Made by a program: the position numbers and the translations under genes. This document shows positions 56,253-64,000 of a stretch of DNA of 64,000 nucleotides, piece by piece. The first letter of the stretch is position 1. Every line of letters begins with the position of its first letter. This stretch comes from JAGQRJ01 sp041402045. GTDB lineage: Bacteria; Planctomycetota; J058. Below the pieces are notes generated by a model, which saw only the letters and a program-made list of their open reading frames with translations, had not been told where the DNA came from and did not search any database. Where the stretch lies: NCBI GenBank assembly GCA_041402045.1, contig JAWKSZ010000040.1, forward strand, positions 1 through 64,000. The letters are read 5' to 3'.

Positions 56253-59033
56253 TTAGAGCCGCGCCAGGCAGTCCAGGAGCAGCCGCGCGCTGCTCAGGCG
56301 CGTGGCCGGGTCCGGCTCGAGCAGGCTCGCGAGGAGGGTGCCGAGGTCGCCGCCGAGCTTCTCGGCGGCGCCGCGGAAGTCGGGGCGCGCGCCGCGGGCG
56401 GGGCGCGGGGGCGGGCGGCCGGTGCAGGCTTCGAGGGCGCACACGCCGAGGGCGAACAGGTCCGAGCGCGCGTCGGGGAGCGGCGGGTCGCTGGTCCACT
56501 CCGGCGCGAGGTAGCGCGAGGGCGGGGGCGGGGCCTCGTCCATGCGCTGGCGGTCCTTGAGGTAGCGGGCGCAGCCGAAGGCCAGGAGCGAGAAGCTCCC
56601 GTCGTGGCCGTGGCCGACGCGCTCCGGGGTCAGGTCGCCGAGCAGCCAGCCCTCGGTGTGCAGGTAGTCCAGCGCGGTGGCCACGTCGCGCATGATGTGG
56701 ATCGTGGCCTCGGCGCCGAGGGCCCCGTGCTCGCGGATCGTGTCGCCCAGGGTCTGACCTGGAGCTTCGTCGGTGACGTAGAACAGCAGCCGGCCCCAGG
56801 TGCCCGAGAGGTGCAGCGGGGGCACGCTCGGGTGCTGGCAGCGGGCGAGCACGTCGATCTCGCGGCGCAGGCGCAGGAGCGGCTCGACGACGCCGCCGAG
56901 CTCGGGGCGCAGGACCTTGATGCTCTTGACCACGTCGGGGAACCGGCCCCAGCGGTCGGCGACGCGGTAGACGCTGGCGATCTCGCCGCGGCGGGTCTCC
57001 TCGAGCAGCTCGAAGCCGGCGAGCTCGCGGGGGATCGCGTCGGGGTGGTTCTGCTGGTGGTTCTTGATCGCGGTCTCGAGCTTGACCGCGAGCTCGCCCT
57101 CGGTGACGGGCTTGATCAGGTAGTCGCTGACGCCGTGGCGATACGCCTCCTTGAGCGCGACCTCGTCCTCCACGGCGGAGAGGATCATGAGCGGGAACGG
57201 GCGGCCGTTGAGCCGCCAGGAGAGCTGCTTGACCAGGTCCATGCCCGACATGCCGGGCATGTGCATGTCGATGATCGCCGCGTCGGGGTGGTCGTAGCTG
57301 ATCGCGTTGAGCGCGCTCTCGGGGTCCTGGAACGTGCGCACCCGGAACCCGCGGCGCTTGAGCGAGCGGGCGAGGACCGCCAGGGCCACCTTGTCGTCGT
57401 CGATCAGCGCCACCCGAGGACCCCGGGTCGGGGGTCGGCGGTTGCGCGCCGACTGCTGCGGGTGCCCTTGGGGCTGAGCCTGCGGCTGGGGCTGCGCGCG
57501 GGCCTGAGCGGTGGGGCCGACGGGGTGCTGACCCGAGGCCGCGGGGTTCGGGCGCGCGCGGGGCGCGCGGCCCGAGGTCGAGGCGCCGCTGGGCGGCCGG
57601 CGCTTCTGCCCGGAGGTCGCGGCTTCGCGGGAGGAGGGGCGCGCTCGCGCTGCGCCAGGCGGAGGCTGCTGCTGCTGACGCCCGCTGGCCTCGCGGGGGT
57701 TGGGCTGGCGCTGCTGGCGCCCGCTGGCCTCCCGAGGGCTCGGCTGACGCGCCTGGCGACCGCTGGCCTCGCGGGGGTCCGCTTCGTGGGGGCTCCTCTC
57801 GGAGGTGGTGTCGAGCTCGCTGCGGTTGACCGCGGGGGCGAACTCCTGGGCCTCGGCGGGCTCCTCCGGGTCCTGGACGCGGCTCGCGACCGAGAGCCGG
57901 TTGATCCGGGTCAGGTGCCAGCGGGGGTTCCAGGCGGTCACGATCTTGAGCCCGTGGTCGGCCTTGGGCCGCTCGAGCTCGAACAGGCGCTCGACCTCGG
58001 CCCGCAGCGCGGAGATCGAGGGCCGGGACTGGGGGTCCGCGGCGGTGGCGAACCCAATGATCGTGAGCACGTCCTCGAAGAAGTGGTCGCGCAGACGCTG
58101 GGCGGCGAAGGCCTCGGCGAACACCACGTCGTGCTGCCGCGCGGCCTTGAGCTTGATCGGGTCGCAGGGCCGGAGCTGGCCGGCGCGCTCCTGCTCCTTG
58201 ACCTGAACCAGGCGCTGGCTGAGGCCCTCGCGCACCAGGCCCGGGGCCACGTGCTCGTAGGGCGGGGTGCCCGAGATCCACTGGTAGAGCATGACGCCGA
58301 CCTGGTAGACGTCGACGGCGGGTCCGCCCTTGCTGTCGCCCACGCCGCGGAACACCTCCGGCGGCGCGTAGAGCGGGGTGAACTCGGGCGGGGCCACGGC
58401 CTCGTCGCGGTGGTCCATGCTCTCGAGGAACTCGGCGCTGCGGGTGCTGCCGAAGTCGACCACCATGGTCCGGTAGGCGCGCTGCTGGAGCGCGTTGAAG
58501 TACTCGTAGTTGCTGAGCCGGGTCTCGCTGCCCTCGACCTCGACCAGCACGTTGGCGCTCTTCACGTCGCCGTGGACGAAGCCGCTCTTGTGCATGTGCT
58601 CCAGGGCCAGGAGCACCTCGTAGATCATTTCGATCGCGGTGGTGGCCGGGAGCGGCGTGCGCGGGCTGAGCCCGCGGAAGTTCTTGGTCGCCTGGCGCAG
58701 CGAGTCGTCGTTGAGCCGGAGGAACGGGTTCTCGTGGCCCCAGGACAGGAGCGGGCAGTCGACGCCCTGGATCTGGGTCGTGCCCAGCAGGCGCACGATG
58801 TTCGGGTGCGGGGGGAGCGCGCCCAGGATCCGGCGCTCGACCTCGTTGCCCACGAGCCCCGCGGGGCCGGGGACCTTGAGCACCGCGGGGACGGCGTGGT
58901 CGAACCCAATGGCGTAGACGAACCCTTGTCCGCCGCGCGCGCGCAGGCGCTGCACGACCCCCCGATGGACCTGCTGGTCGTCGAGGGTGACCTGGATCTC
59001 GGAGCCGACGGCGAGTTTGGTGTGCGTCGTCAT
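56253..59033 (-). CDS. Dual-kinase receiver protein: Ser/Thr kinase, receiver, pseudokinase
   Basis: 926 aa. Kinase 1 (about 10-350) has Gly loop GGQGFVYAIG, Lys in VLKVPG, HGDVKSANVL (HGD for HRD, about 151), VVDFGST and PPEVFRGVG. A disordered linker (about 385-535) repeats PREASGRQ. A receiver domain (about 538-655) has VALIDDDKVALAV, AIIDMHMPGMSGMD and YLIKPV. Kinase 2 (about 680-926) lacks key residues: LGDLTPERVG for HRDxKxxN and LLAFGCAR for DFG, so it is a probable pseudokinase. This would join two-component input to kinase output. Divergent from the FHA gene, whose product shares a DPREASG motif. Confidence 0.88.
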   Translation of the reverse strand: MTTHTKLAVGSEIQVTLDDQQVHRGVVQRLRARGGQGFVYAIGFDHAVPAVLKVPGPAGLVGNEVERRILGALPPHPNIVRLLGTTQIQGVDCPLLSWGHENPFLRLNDDSLRQATKNFRGLSPRTPLPATTAIEMIYEVLLALEHMHKSGFVHGDVKSANVLVEVEGSETRLSNYEYFNALQQRAYRTMVVDFGSTRSAEFLESMDHRDEAVAPPEFTPLYAPPEVFRGVGDSKGGPAVDVYQVGVMLYQWISGTPPYEHVAPGLVREGLSQRLVQVKEQERAGQLRPCDPIKLKAARQHDVVFAEAFAAQRLRDHFFEDVLTIIGFATAADPQSRPSISALRAEVERLFELERPKADHGLKIVTAWNPRWHLTRINRLSVASRVQDPEEPAEAQEFAPAVNRSELDTTSERSPHEADPREASGRQARQPSPREASGRQQRQPNPREASGRQQQQPPPGAARARPSSREAATSGQKRRPPSGASTSGRAPRARPNPAASGQHPVGPTAQARAQPQPQAQPQGHPQQSARNRRPPTRGPRVALIDDDKVALAVLARSLKRRGFRVRTFQDPESALNAISYDHPDAAIIDMHMPGMSGMDLVKQLSWRLNGRPFPLMILSAVEDEVALKEAYRHGVSDYLIKPVTEGELAVKLETAIKNHQQNHPDAIPRELAGFELLEETRRGEIASVYRVADRWGRFPDVVKSIKVLRPELGGVVEPLLRLRREIDVLARCQHPSVPPLHLSGTWGRLLFYVTDEAPGQTLGDTIREHGALGAEATIHIMRDVATALDYLHTEGWLLGDLTPERVGHGHDGSFSLLAFGCARYLKDRQRMDEAPPPPSRYLAPEWTSDPPLPDARSDLFALGVCALEACTGRPPPRPARGARPDFRGAAEKLGGDLGTLLASLLEPDPATRLSSARLLLDCLARL

Positions 59034-59259
59034 GGTGATGGGGTCACCACACCCCTCAGGCACCATAGCAACGTCCCTCGGGGCGAGCACTTGGCGCCCG
59101 GGAGCGCCCGGCCCGCCGCGGCCGAGCGTGATTTTTGTCCGCGAGTGAGTCGGCCCGGAGCGCGCCTGGCGCGGGCGCTACGGGGGTGAAAGATCACTCG
59201 GTAGCCTGGGTTGCGGCGCTCCACGCGGCCAGCTAGCCTCAGGAAATGACGGGGCATTC

Positions 59260-60924
59260 TTGGCGCTAAACGTAGTCAAGTGCACGAATTGCGGGCGGCT
59301 CACTCCCACCAAGAGCGGGGAGTGTTTCTACTGCCAGGCGAAGCTCGGGCGGCGCGCCGGGAAAGCCCCGGGGCACGAAGAACCCCGTGCGCTCGGCAAC
59401 AAGAAGGCCCGCTTCCAGCGCAAGAGCGATGACCGGGTGCACCTCTTGCTGCCGCCGAGCGGCGACCCGGTCCCCCTGGACCCGGGCAAGCTGTTCGTGA
59501 TCGGGCGCGACCCCCGGGCGAGCCTGGTCGTGCACTCGACCACGGTCTCGCGCCAACACGCCGAGCTGGACTGGGACGACCACGACCCGCCGCGCCCGCT
59601 GTTGTGCGAGATCCGCAGCACCAACGGCACCTACCTCAACAACAAGCCGGTGACCCGGGACAACCCGCAGCCGCTGCGCTCGGGGGACCGGATCCGGCTG
59701 GGCGACGCCTACGAGCTGCAGTACCTCCACGTCAACGAGCTGCGGATCGAGCCCGAGCTCGAGGCCCTCGGCAAGGAGGACACCCAGCAGATCGACCGCG
59801 CGGCGCTGAGCGCCTCGGACCCGCGCGAGGCGAGCGGGCCGCAGACCCCCGTCGCGGCGCCGGCGGCCGCCGCGGAGGCGGGCCACCCCAGCTCCAGCGG
59901 GAGCGTCTCCCGCGGCGCGGTCAACGAGCTCCTGGCGCTCATGGACGCGACCGCCTCGGACGCGCCCTTGCCCCTCGAGGGGGACCTGGCGACGACCCGG
60001 GGCGGCGACGTGCTCCAGCGCCTGCACAAGCAGAAGAGCTCCGGCGTGCTCGAGGTGCGCTCCGGCGGCCTCAGCGGGCGCTTGCTCCTCGAGGAGGGGC
60101 AGTGCGTGAAGGCGTTCTTCGCCAGCCTCACCGGGCGCGCGGCCATGGAGCACGTGGCCCAGCTCAAGACCGGCAGCTACCAGTTCCGCCCCGAGGACAT
60201 GCTCGAACCCCAGGGCCAGCTCACCCAGCGCCTGCGGGTCCCGGTGGCGTCGAGCGGCCCGGTGCCGCGCCACGGCGACCTGCGGATCGTGTCGGGCAGC
60301 GACCTCCTGCGCGCGCTGGAGCAGGAGGGCCTGAGCGGCGTGGTGCGCGTCGACGAGGACGGACGCCAGGGCTACTACGTGTTCACCGAGGGCCTGATCG
60401 AGCAGGCGAGCATGGCCGGCCGCGTGGGCGAGGCCGCGATCGACTACCTCGCGAGCCTGCACCGGGGCAGCTACCGGATCGAGCAGGAGGGGCGCACCGG
60501 CTCCGCGGCCTTCCCCTTGCCCACCGGACGCTACGAGCCGCCGCCGCCGCCGCCGCGGCGCGCCGCCCCGCCGCCTCCGCGCACGGCGACCATGCGCCGC
60601 GCCGCGCTGCGCGCGCCCACGCGCCCCTCGGACAGCGGCCCGCTGCGCGCGTCGACCAGCGGCCCCTACCCCCGCCCGAGCTCGGACGTGTCCTCCGACG
60701 TCGCCCCGCTCCCGCGGCGGCGCACGACCCAGCGCTTCAACCAGAGCTCGTCGGAGATCTCGCCGCTGCAGGCGCCGCACACCGGGCGCTACGGCAACCA
60801 CGGCAACCACTCCGACGTGTCCCCGATCGCGCCGCCGCGCCCGCGGCGCCCGATCGACCCCGACGAGCCGCCGAGCCGCTCCACCATGCGCCGCCGGCCC
60901 CCGCCGCTCCCCGGTCGGCAGTAG
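59260..60924 (+). CDS. Zinc-ribbon, FHA and double PATAN (DUF4388) protein
   Basis: 554 aa from TTG 59260. Zinc ribbon CTNCGRLTPTKSGECFYC (8-25). FHA domain (about 75-150): FVIGRDPRASLVVHSTTVSR then RSTNGTYLNNKPV, which binds phospho-Thr peptides. Two PATAN domains follow (about 240-410): LEVRSGGLSGRLLLEEGQCV and VVRVDEDGRQGYYVFTEGLI. The last 130 residues are Pro/Arg/Ser-rich and disordered, rich in possible phospho-sites. It is divergent from a Ser/Thr kinase gene, so it is a likely reader or substrate of that kinase. The TTG start lacks a better in-frame choice. Confidence 0.88.
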   Translation: MALNVVKCTNCGRLTPTKSGECFYCQAKLGRRAGKAPGHEEPRALGNKKARFQRKSDDRVHLLLPPSGDPVPLDPGKLFVIGRDPRASLVVHSTTVSRQHAELDWDDHDPPRPLLCEIRSTNGTYLNNKPVTRDNPQPLRSGDRIRLGDAYELQYLHVNELRIEPELEALGKEDTQQIDRAALSASDPREASGPQTPVAAPAAAAEAGHPSSSGSVSRGAVNELLALMDATASDAPLPLEGDLATTRGGDVLQRLHKQKSSGVLEVRSGGLSGRLLLEEGQCVKAFFASLTGRAAMEHVAQLKTGSYQFRPEDMLEPQGQLTQRLRVPVASSGPVPRHGDLRIVSGSDLLRALEQEGLSGVVRVDEDGRQGYYVFTEGLIEQASMAGRVGEAAIDYLASLHRGSYRIEQEGRTGSAAFPLPTGRYEPPPPPPRRAAPPPPRTATMRRAALRAPTRPSDSGPLRASTSGPYPRPSSDVSSDVAPLPRRRTTQRFNQSSSEISPLQAPHTGRYGNHGNHSDVSPIAPPRPRRPIDPDEPPSRSTMRRRPPPLPGRQ

Positions 60925-60927
60925 CCC

Positions 60928-61170
60928 ATGGGTCCCGGGTGCGTGATCTGCGGCACCCGGCTGCCGCCGGAGGCCGAGGCCTGCCCCGCCTGCGGCCACG
61001 CTCCGGACCTGGACCACGACGAGGACGTGCTGCCCGACGACGCGGACGAGGCCTTCGACTACGCCCAGGTCCTGCGGCGGGAGCAGCTCGGCACCAGCGC
61101 CCCGCACTGGGGCTGGTTCGTGCTCGCGGGCGCGGCGCTGTTCGTGGGGCTGCTGCTGCTGACGGTCTGA
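60928..61170 (+). CDS. Small zinc-ribbon membrane protein
   Basis: 80 aa. Two CxxC pairs at the start (CVICGTRLPPEAEACPACG), an acidic stretch (DLDHDEDVLPDDADEAFDY) and one C-terminal membrane span (FVLAGAALFVGLLLLTV). It starts 3 nt after the FHA gene stop and is surely co-transcribed. The ribbon resembles that of the FHA protein. Probably tail-anchored, facing the cytoplasm. Function unknown. Confidence 0.75.
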   Translation: MGPGCVICGTRLPPEAEACPACGHAPDLDHDEDVLPDDADEAFDYAQVLRREQLGTSAPHWGWFVLAGAALFVGLLLLTV

Positions 61171-61215
61171 GGGTCTCCGCGCTCTCGAACAGGCAGGGCG
61201 TTCTGGCAGATCGGT

Positions 61216-61521
61216 TTCAACGCAGAGGCGCAGAGGCGCGGAGGAACGCAGAGCCAGCTGGGGGACAGCGGGCTGAGTTGGAGGCTCCGCCCGCGCGGAG
61301 GCTGCCCCGCCGGAGGAAGCAAGGGGGGCTCCGCTCCTGAGGTAGCGGCCTTGCACCCGGAGCAACTTACTGCGGCAGCTTCCGCGTAAGAACTCGCCAG
61401 GACGGGACTTCCCGCGGCCGAGGCTCGCCCGTCCAAGTGAATCCCTCTAACCCGTTCCCGCGGAAACGGGCACGCCCACGGAGCTCTGCGTTCCTCAGCG
61501 CCTCTGCGCCTCTGCGTTGAA
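61216..61521. repeat. Long inverted-repeat element C
   Basis: The left arm (61216-61254) and right arm (61483-61521) are inverted repeats of 39 bp with one mismatch, based on the iteration CGCAGAGG-CGCAGAGG-CG. The inner 228 bp has no gene but holds GGCTCCGC motifs. Same plan as elements at 11.5 and 19.0 kb. It lies between convergent genes; no other feature was seen in 61171-61563. Confidence 0.75.
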
Positions 61522-61563
61522 GCGACCTGCAAGCACGCCCGAGCGCGCGAGGCGGTCGGCCTC

Positions 61564-63183
61564 CTACTCCTTCTTGAGGCCGCCGGACTTGCGCTGCAGG
61601 TCCTCGAGCTCCTTCTTGTGCTTGAAGGGCAGCTCAATGTGCAGGGTGTTGCGCTCCTTGGCCATTTGCTTGGAGACGTCCTCGTAGACCGCGATCACCA
61701 GGCGATCGTCGAGCCAGTGGGGCTCGGCGGCGAAGCGCACCATTTGGGGGTCGTTGAGCGGGAAGTGCGCGATCTGGGCGCGCTTGCCGCTGGCCAGGTC
61801 GTAGACGAACACCCGGTTGAGCGCCGTGTAGGCCAGCATGGTCTCTTCCTTGTTCATGTAGACCCCGGTGATCGGGAGCGGGGTCCCGCTGCCGTCCTCC
61901 TGCTGGATCACGATCCGGTCCTGGGGGTCCTTGGTCGAGACCACGTGGATCGCCGAGTCCATGGCCGACGGCCGGCCAGCCATGGGGTAGGTCGCCCACA
62001 CCACGTAGTTGCCCTTGGCGCTGAACCACAGGGTGTGAATGTCCAGGAACTCGTAGAGCGGGACGAGGACCTCCTTCTGGTGGCGGTTGACGTCGGCGAG
62101 GTAGAGCCCCTGGAGCTCCTTGCCCTTGTTCGAGGTCTGCCGATTGAAGTAGACCGCGAACTGCTCGCCGGTGGGGTTCCACTCGATGTTCTCGAGCCCC
62201 TCCGCCGGGACCTCCGCCAGCCGGTGCGGCGGGAGCTGCCCGTTGCCGGGGACGGTGTAGAGTCCGTCGGCCGCGCCGAACACCACGCTGAACGGCTTGT
62301 CGCTGCTCCCCGCACCGTACTCGTAGCGCGTGGTCGGCGAGTTGAAGAAGTCGATCCGCCCCTGCATGCGCACGAGCTCCTTGCCCGCGCTGGGGCGGTC
62401 CCCCATGGGGATCCGGCGGATCACGGTGTAGGTCGCGCTCTCCTCGAAGACCAGCTCCATGAGGATGATCGCCTTGCCGTTGGGCGCCCACTCGAAGCCC
62501 ACGGGCTCGTGCCCGACCTCGGGGTCGTAGAGCAGCGAGTAGCGCGGCTTCGAGCCGGGCACCTGCTTGGTGACGTCGAGCACCGCCACCCGCTTCCGCG
62601 GGTTGTCGCAGTCCGCCGGCGCCCAGAAGGCGAGGTAGCGGCAGTCCGGGTGCCAGGTGAAGTTGCGCGGGGTGTTCATGCGCAGGTCGATCTCGTACTT
62701 CACCGCGCGCTTGCCGTTGTGGTACCAGAACCCGTCCTCGGCGTGCACGATGCAGTCGTCGCCCCTGTGAGCCTGGACGTAGGCGTGCCAGGCCCAGCGG
62801 TGGCGCATGTAGGTGTGCCCGAGCTGTTCCGGGTCGCCCACGTCGGCGACCTTGAACTCCGTGCGCTCCTTGGTGTCGGGCAGCGTCAGCTTGCCCGGGC
62901 GCTTGCGGGTCGCGCCCTCCTCGGCGTCGGCCTGACCGCCGCCCTGGCCCGGTTCGCCGCCCTGGCCTGGCTCACCGCCCTGGCCCTGGCCCTCGTCCTG
63001 CTCGTCTTCGAAGGTCGGGACGGCGAGGGAATACGTAGTCGCGGTGCATTCCTCCGGAATGCCGTAAATGTTCGTTCAGCCGTAGGCGGAGGGCGGGGTC
63101 AGCGCGGCCCAGCAGGCCAGGCTGCCCAGGGTCACGAGCCCCACGAGCTGGGGGCGCAGGACCCGGTCGAGCGCAGTCGTCAT
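61564..63183 (-). CDS. Secreted TolB/DPP-IV-like beta-propeller protein with in-frame TGA
   Basis: The propeller part (from GTG 62841, 425 aa) has repeats such as TWHPDCRYLAFWAPAD, FEWAPNGKAIILMEL, IEWNPTGEQFAVYF and LWFSAKGNYVVWA, as in TolB or the N-terminal part of DPP-IV; no Ser hydrolase domain follows. Upstream the same frame continues as a low-complexity linker (GQGGEPGQGGEPGQGG) and is cut by TGA at 63076-63078. Before that is a signal peptide (MTTALDRVLRPQLVGLVTLG) from ATG 63183. No ATG, GTG or TTG lies between the TGA and 62841. The TGA may be an error, a mutation or a Sec codon. Confidence 0.75.
63046..63062 (-). promoter_or_regulatory. Hairpin 13 nt after the in-frame TGA (bacterial SECIS-like)
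   Basis: On the minus strand, GCATTCC-GGA-GGAATGC is a perfect 7-bp stem with a GGA loop, 13 nt after TGA 63078-63076, so the loop begins 20 nt after it. A loop starting with G at this distance fits the general bacterial SECIS description. It may also be chance. Confidence 0.3.
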
Positions 63184-63245
63184 GGACGTCGTCCTCTCTT
63201 CCCTCTGCCGGAGTGTGGCCTGGGCGCGGAAGCCGCGCCAGGTAG

Positions 63246-64000
63246 CTACTCCGAGACTCCGCCCTCGGCGAACAGGACCACCGGTCGCTCGTGGAGGATC
63301 GTGAACGTGAGGTCTTCGAAGATTGGGGTGTGGGCGAGGGGGATCGGAATCGCCCCGCCGCGGCTGGAGTTGAAGTCGCGCAGCCGGATCCCGAGCACGA
63401 CCTCCCCCGCCGGCGGCGCCGTGGGGGCGGTCTGGACTCCGATCCAGGTGGTGTCGTTGCCCGGGAGCGAGGCCGTCTCGTTCACGTACTGCACGCCCGC
63501 GGCGGCGTCGTCGAGCCAGCCCACGTTGGGGGTCCCCGGCAGCCCGCCGCCCAGGGTCGTGCCCGAGAGCGTGCGGTGCCAGGTCGCGACCTCGAAGGTC
63601 ATGCTGCTCCCCGGGGTGGGGTAGGCGGTCCAGGTCAGGGTCCCTAGCCGTCCGCGCACCGACTGGTTCAGCTCGCGGAAGGTGCGGTGGTAGACCGCGC
63701 CGTAGCCCACGAGGGTGCTCCCGCCCTCGACCTCCGCCGACATGTTCGTCTCGAAGAAGCGGTCCTCGGGCTGCAGCGGGCGGCTGGCGTAGCTCGTCTG
63801 CGCGTTCTGCCCGTTGACGATCACCAGGTTGTCGAACACCGCCGAGGCCATGGTCGTGAGGTTGATCGGGCCGCCGTTGTTGCCCGACGGCTCGCCGCCC
63901 AGATAGATCGGCCCGTCGACGTCGCAGGCCTCGCAGCCGTGGCAGTCGTCGTCCATGTAGGTGATCGGGATCGTGCCCGGCAGGCCCTTGGGCCAGTTGC
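63246..64000 (-). CDS. Partial secreted or surface protein (start outside the window)
   Basis: At least 250 aa; the frame is open to the window edge (NWPKGLPGTIPITYMDDD upstream of the first internal ATG 63956). It has a Cys cluster CHGCEACDVDG, then beta-rich sequence with many Thr, Gly and Asn (GTLTWTAYPTPGSSMTFEVA), as in extracellular or surface beta-domain proteins. The last part ends FTILHERPVVLFAEGGVSE. Function unknown. Confidence 0.7.
   Translation of the reverse strand, partial: NWPKGLPGTIPITYMDDDCHGCEACDVDGPIYLGGEPSGNNGGPINLTTMASAVFDNLVIVNGQNAQTSYASRPLQPEDRFFETNMSAEVEGGSTLVGYGAVYHRTFRELNQSVRGRLGTLTWTAYPTPGSSMTFEVATWHRTLSGTTLGGGLPGTPNVGWLDDAAAGVQYVNETASLPGNDTTWIGVQTAPTAPPAGEVVLGIRLRDFNSSRGGAIPIPLAHTPIFEDLTFTILHERPVVLFAEGGVSE

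Noticed and set aside
63030..63056. Alternative start ATG (63050-63048) directly after GGAGGA for the propeller gene
   Set aside because: It is in another frame, is too close to the purine-rich stretch (0-1 nt) for normal initiation, and would need a one-base change to join the propeller frame.

Overview
The window is about 72 % G+C, gene-dense and clearly bacterial. No rRNA, tRNA, phage or complete insertion sequence was recognised. The gene style suggests a Planctomycetota member, with Myxococcota as the alternative: two large Ser/Thr kinases, an FHA-PATAN protein, a long sigma-54 activator, many secreted proteins of unknown function, and a family of signal-peptide proteins opening with a 'DGRxLEG' module. 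This assignment is inference from gene content.

Layout. 1-11.3 kb: a PTPS-III-like pterin enzyme, a GT9 glycosyltransferase, a membrane Ser/Thr kinase, a secreted protein, a GH5 glycosidase and an old-yellow-enzyme flavoprotein. 11.9-18.5 kb: a long histidine ammonia-lyase homologue divergent from gltX, then a YbjN-like/HEAT pair. 19.4-27.7 kb: a zinc-ribbon/pseudopilin protein and a XylR-type sigma-54 activator, divergent from a six-gene operon (pirin, cupin, isochorismatase-like hydrolase, YtcJ-like amidohydrolase, ABM-domain membrane protein, MFS exporter). A good -24/-12 promoter and two upstream 18-bp direct repeats lie between them. 28.9-35.7 kb (minus strand): a FadL-like outer-membrane protein, an unknown protein, and a tightly overlapping set of C39-like peptidase, ATP-grasp/GCS2 fusion and N-formylglutamate amidohydrolase-like protein, which looks like a peptide-metabolite system. 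35.9-45.4 kb: membrane proteins, a 988-aa lipoprotein, a GST, remnants of a nucleotidyltransferase pair, a damaged TPR gene and two 'DGRxLEG' family proteins. 45.5-56.1 kb: hybrid histidine kinase, dinB, the overlapping run tilS-mutS2-kynA, purB and two exbD genes. 56.3-64 kb: a kinase-REC-pseudokinase protein divergent from an FHA-PATAN protein, a TolB/DPP-IV-like propeller protein with an in-frame TGA after its signal peptide, and a partial secreted protein at the window end.

Two signals run through the whole window. First, many genes are split by one missing base, usually in a G or C run, and adding it back restores family-like sequence; this looks like consensus error rather than gene decay. 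Second, at least eight genes have a TANNNT hexamer ending 5-7 nt before the start codon, the arrangement expected for leaderless mRNAs.

Intergenic DNA carries several repeat families: three long inverted-repeat elements (11.5, 19.0 and 61.2 kb), a 50-bp tandem array (18.6 kb), a 161-bp element that looks like a deletion derivative of a RAYT transposon (43.6 kb), and a 95-bp palindromic element (56.1 kb, half copy at 41.9 kb). The last two lie directly on the stop codons of neighbouring genes.
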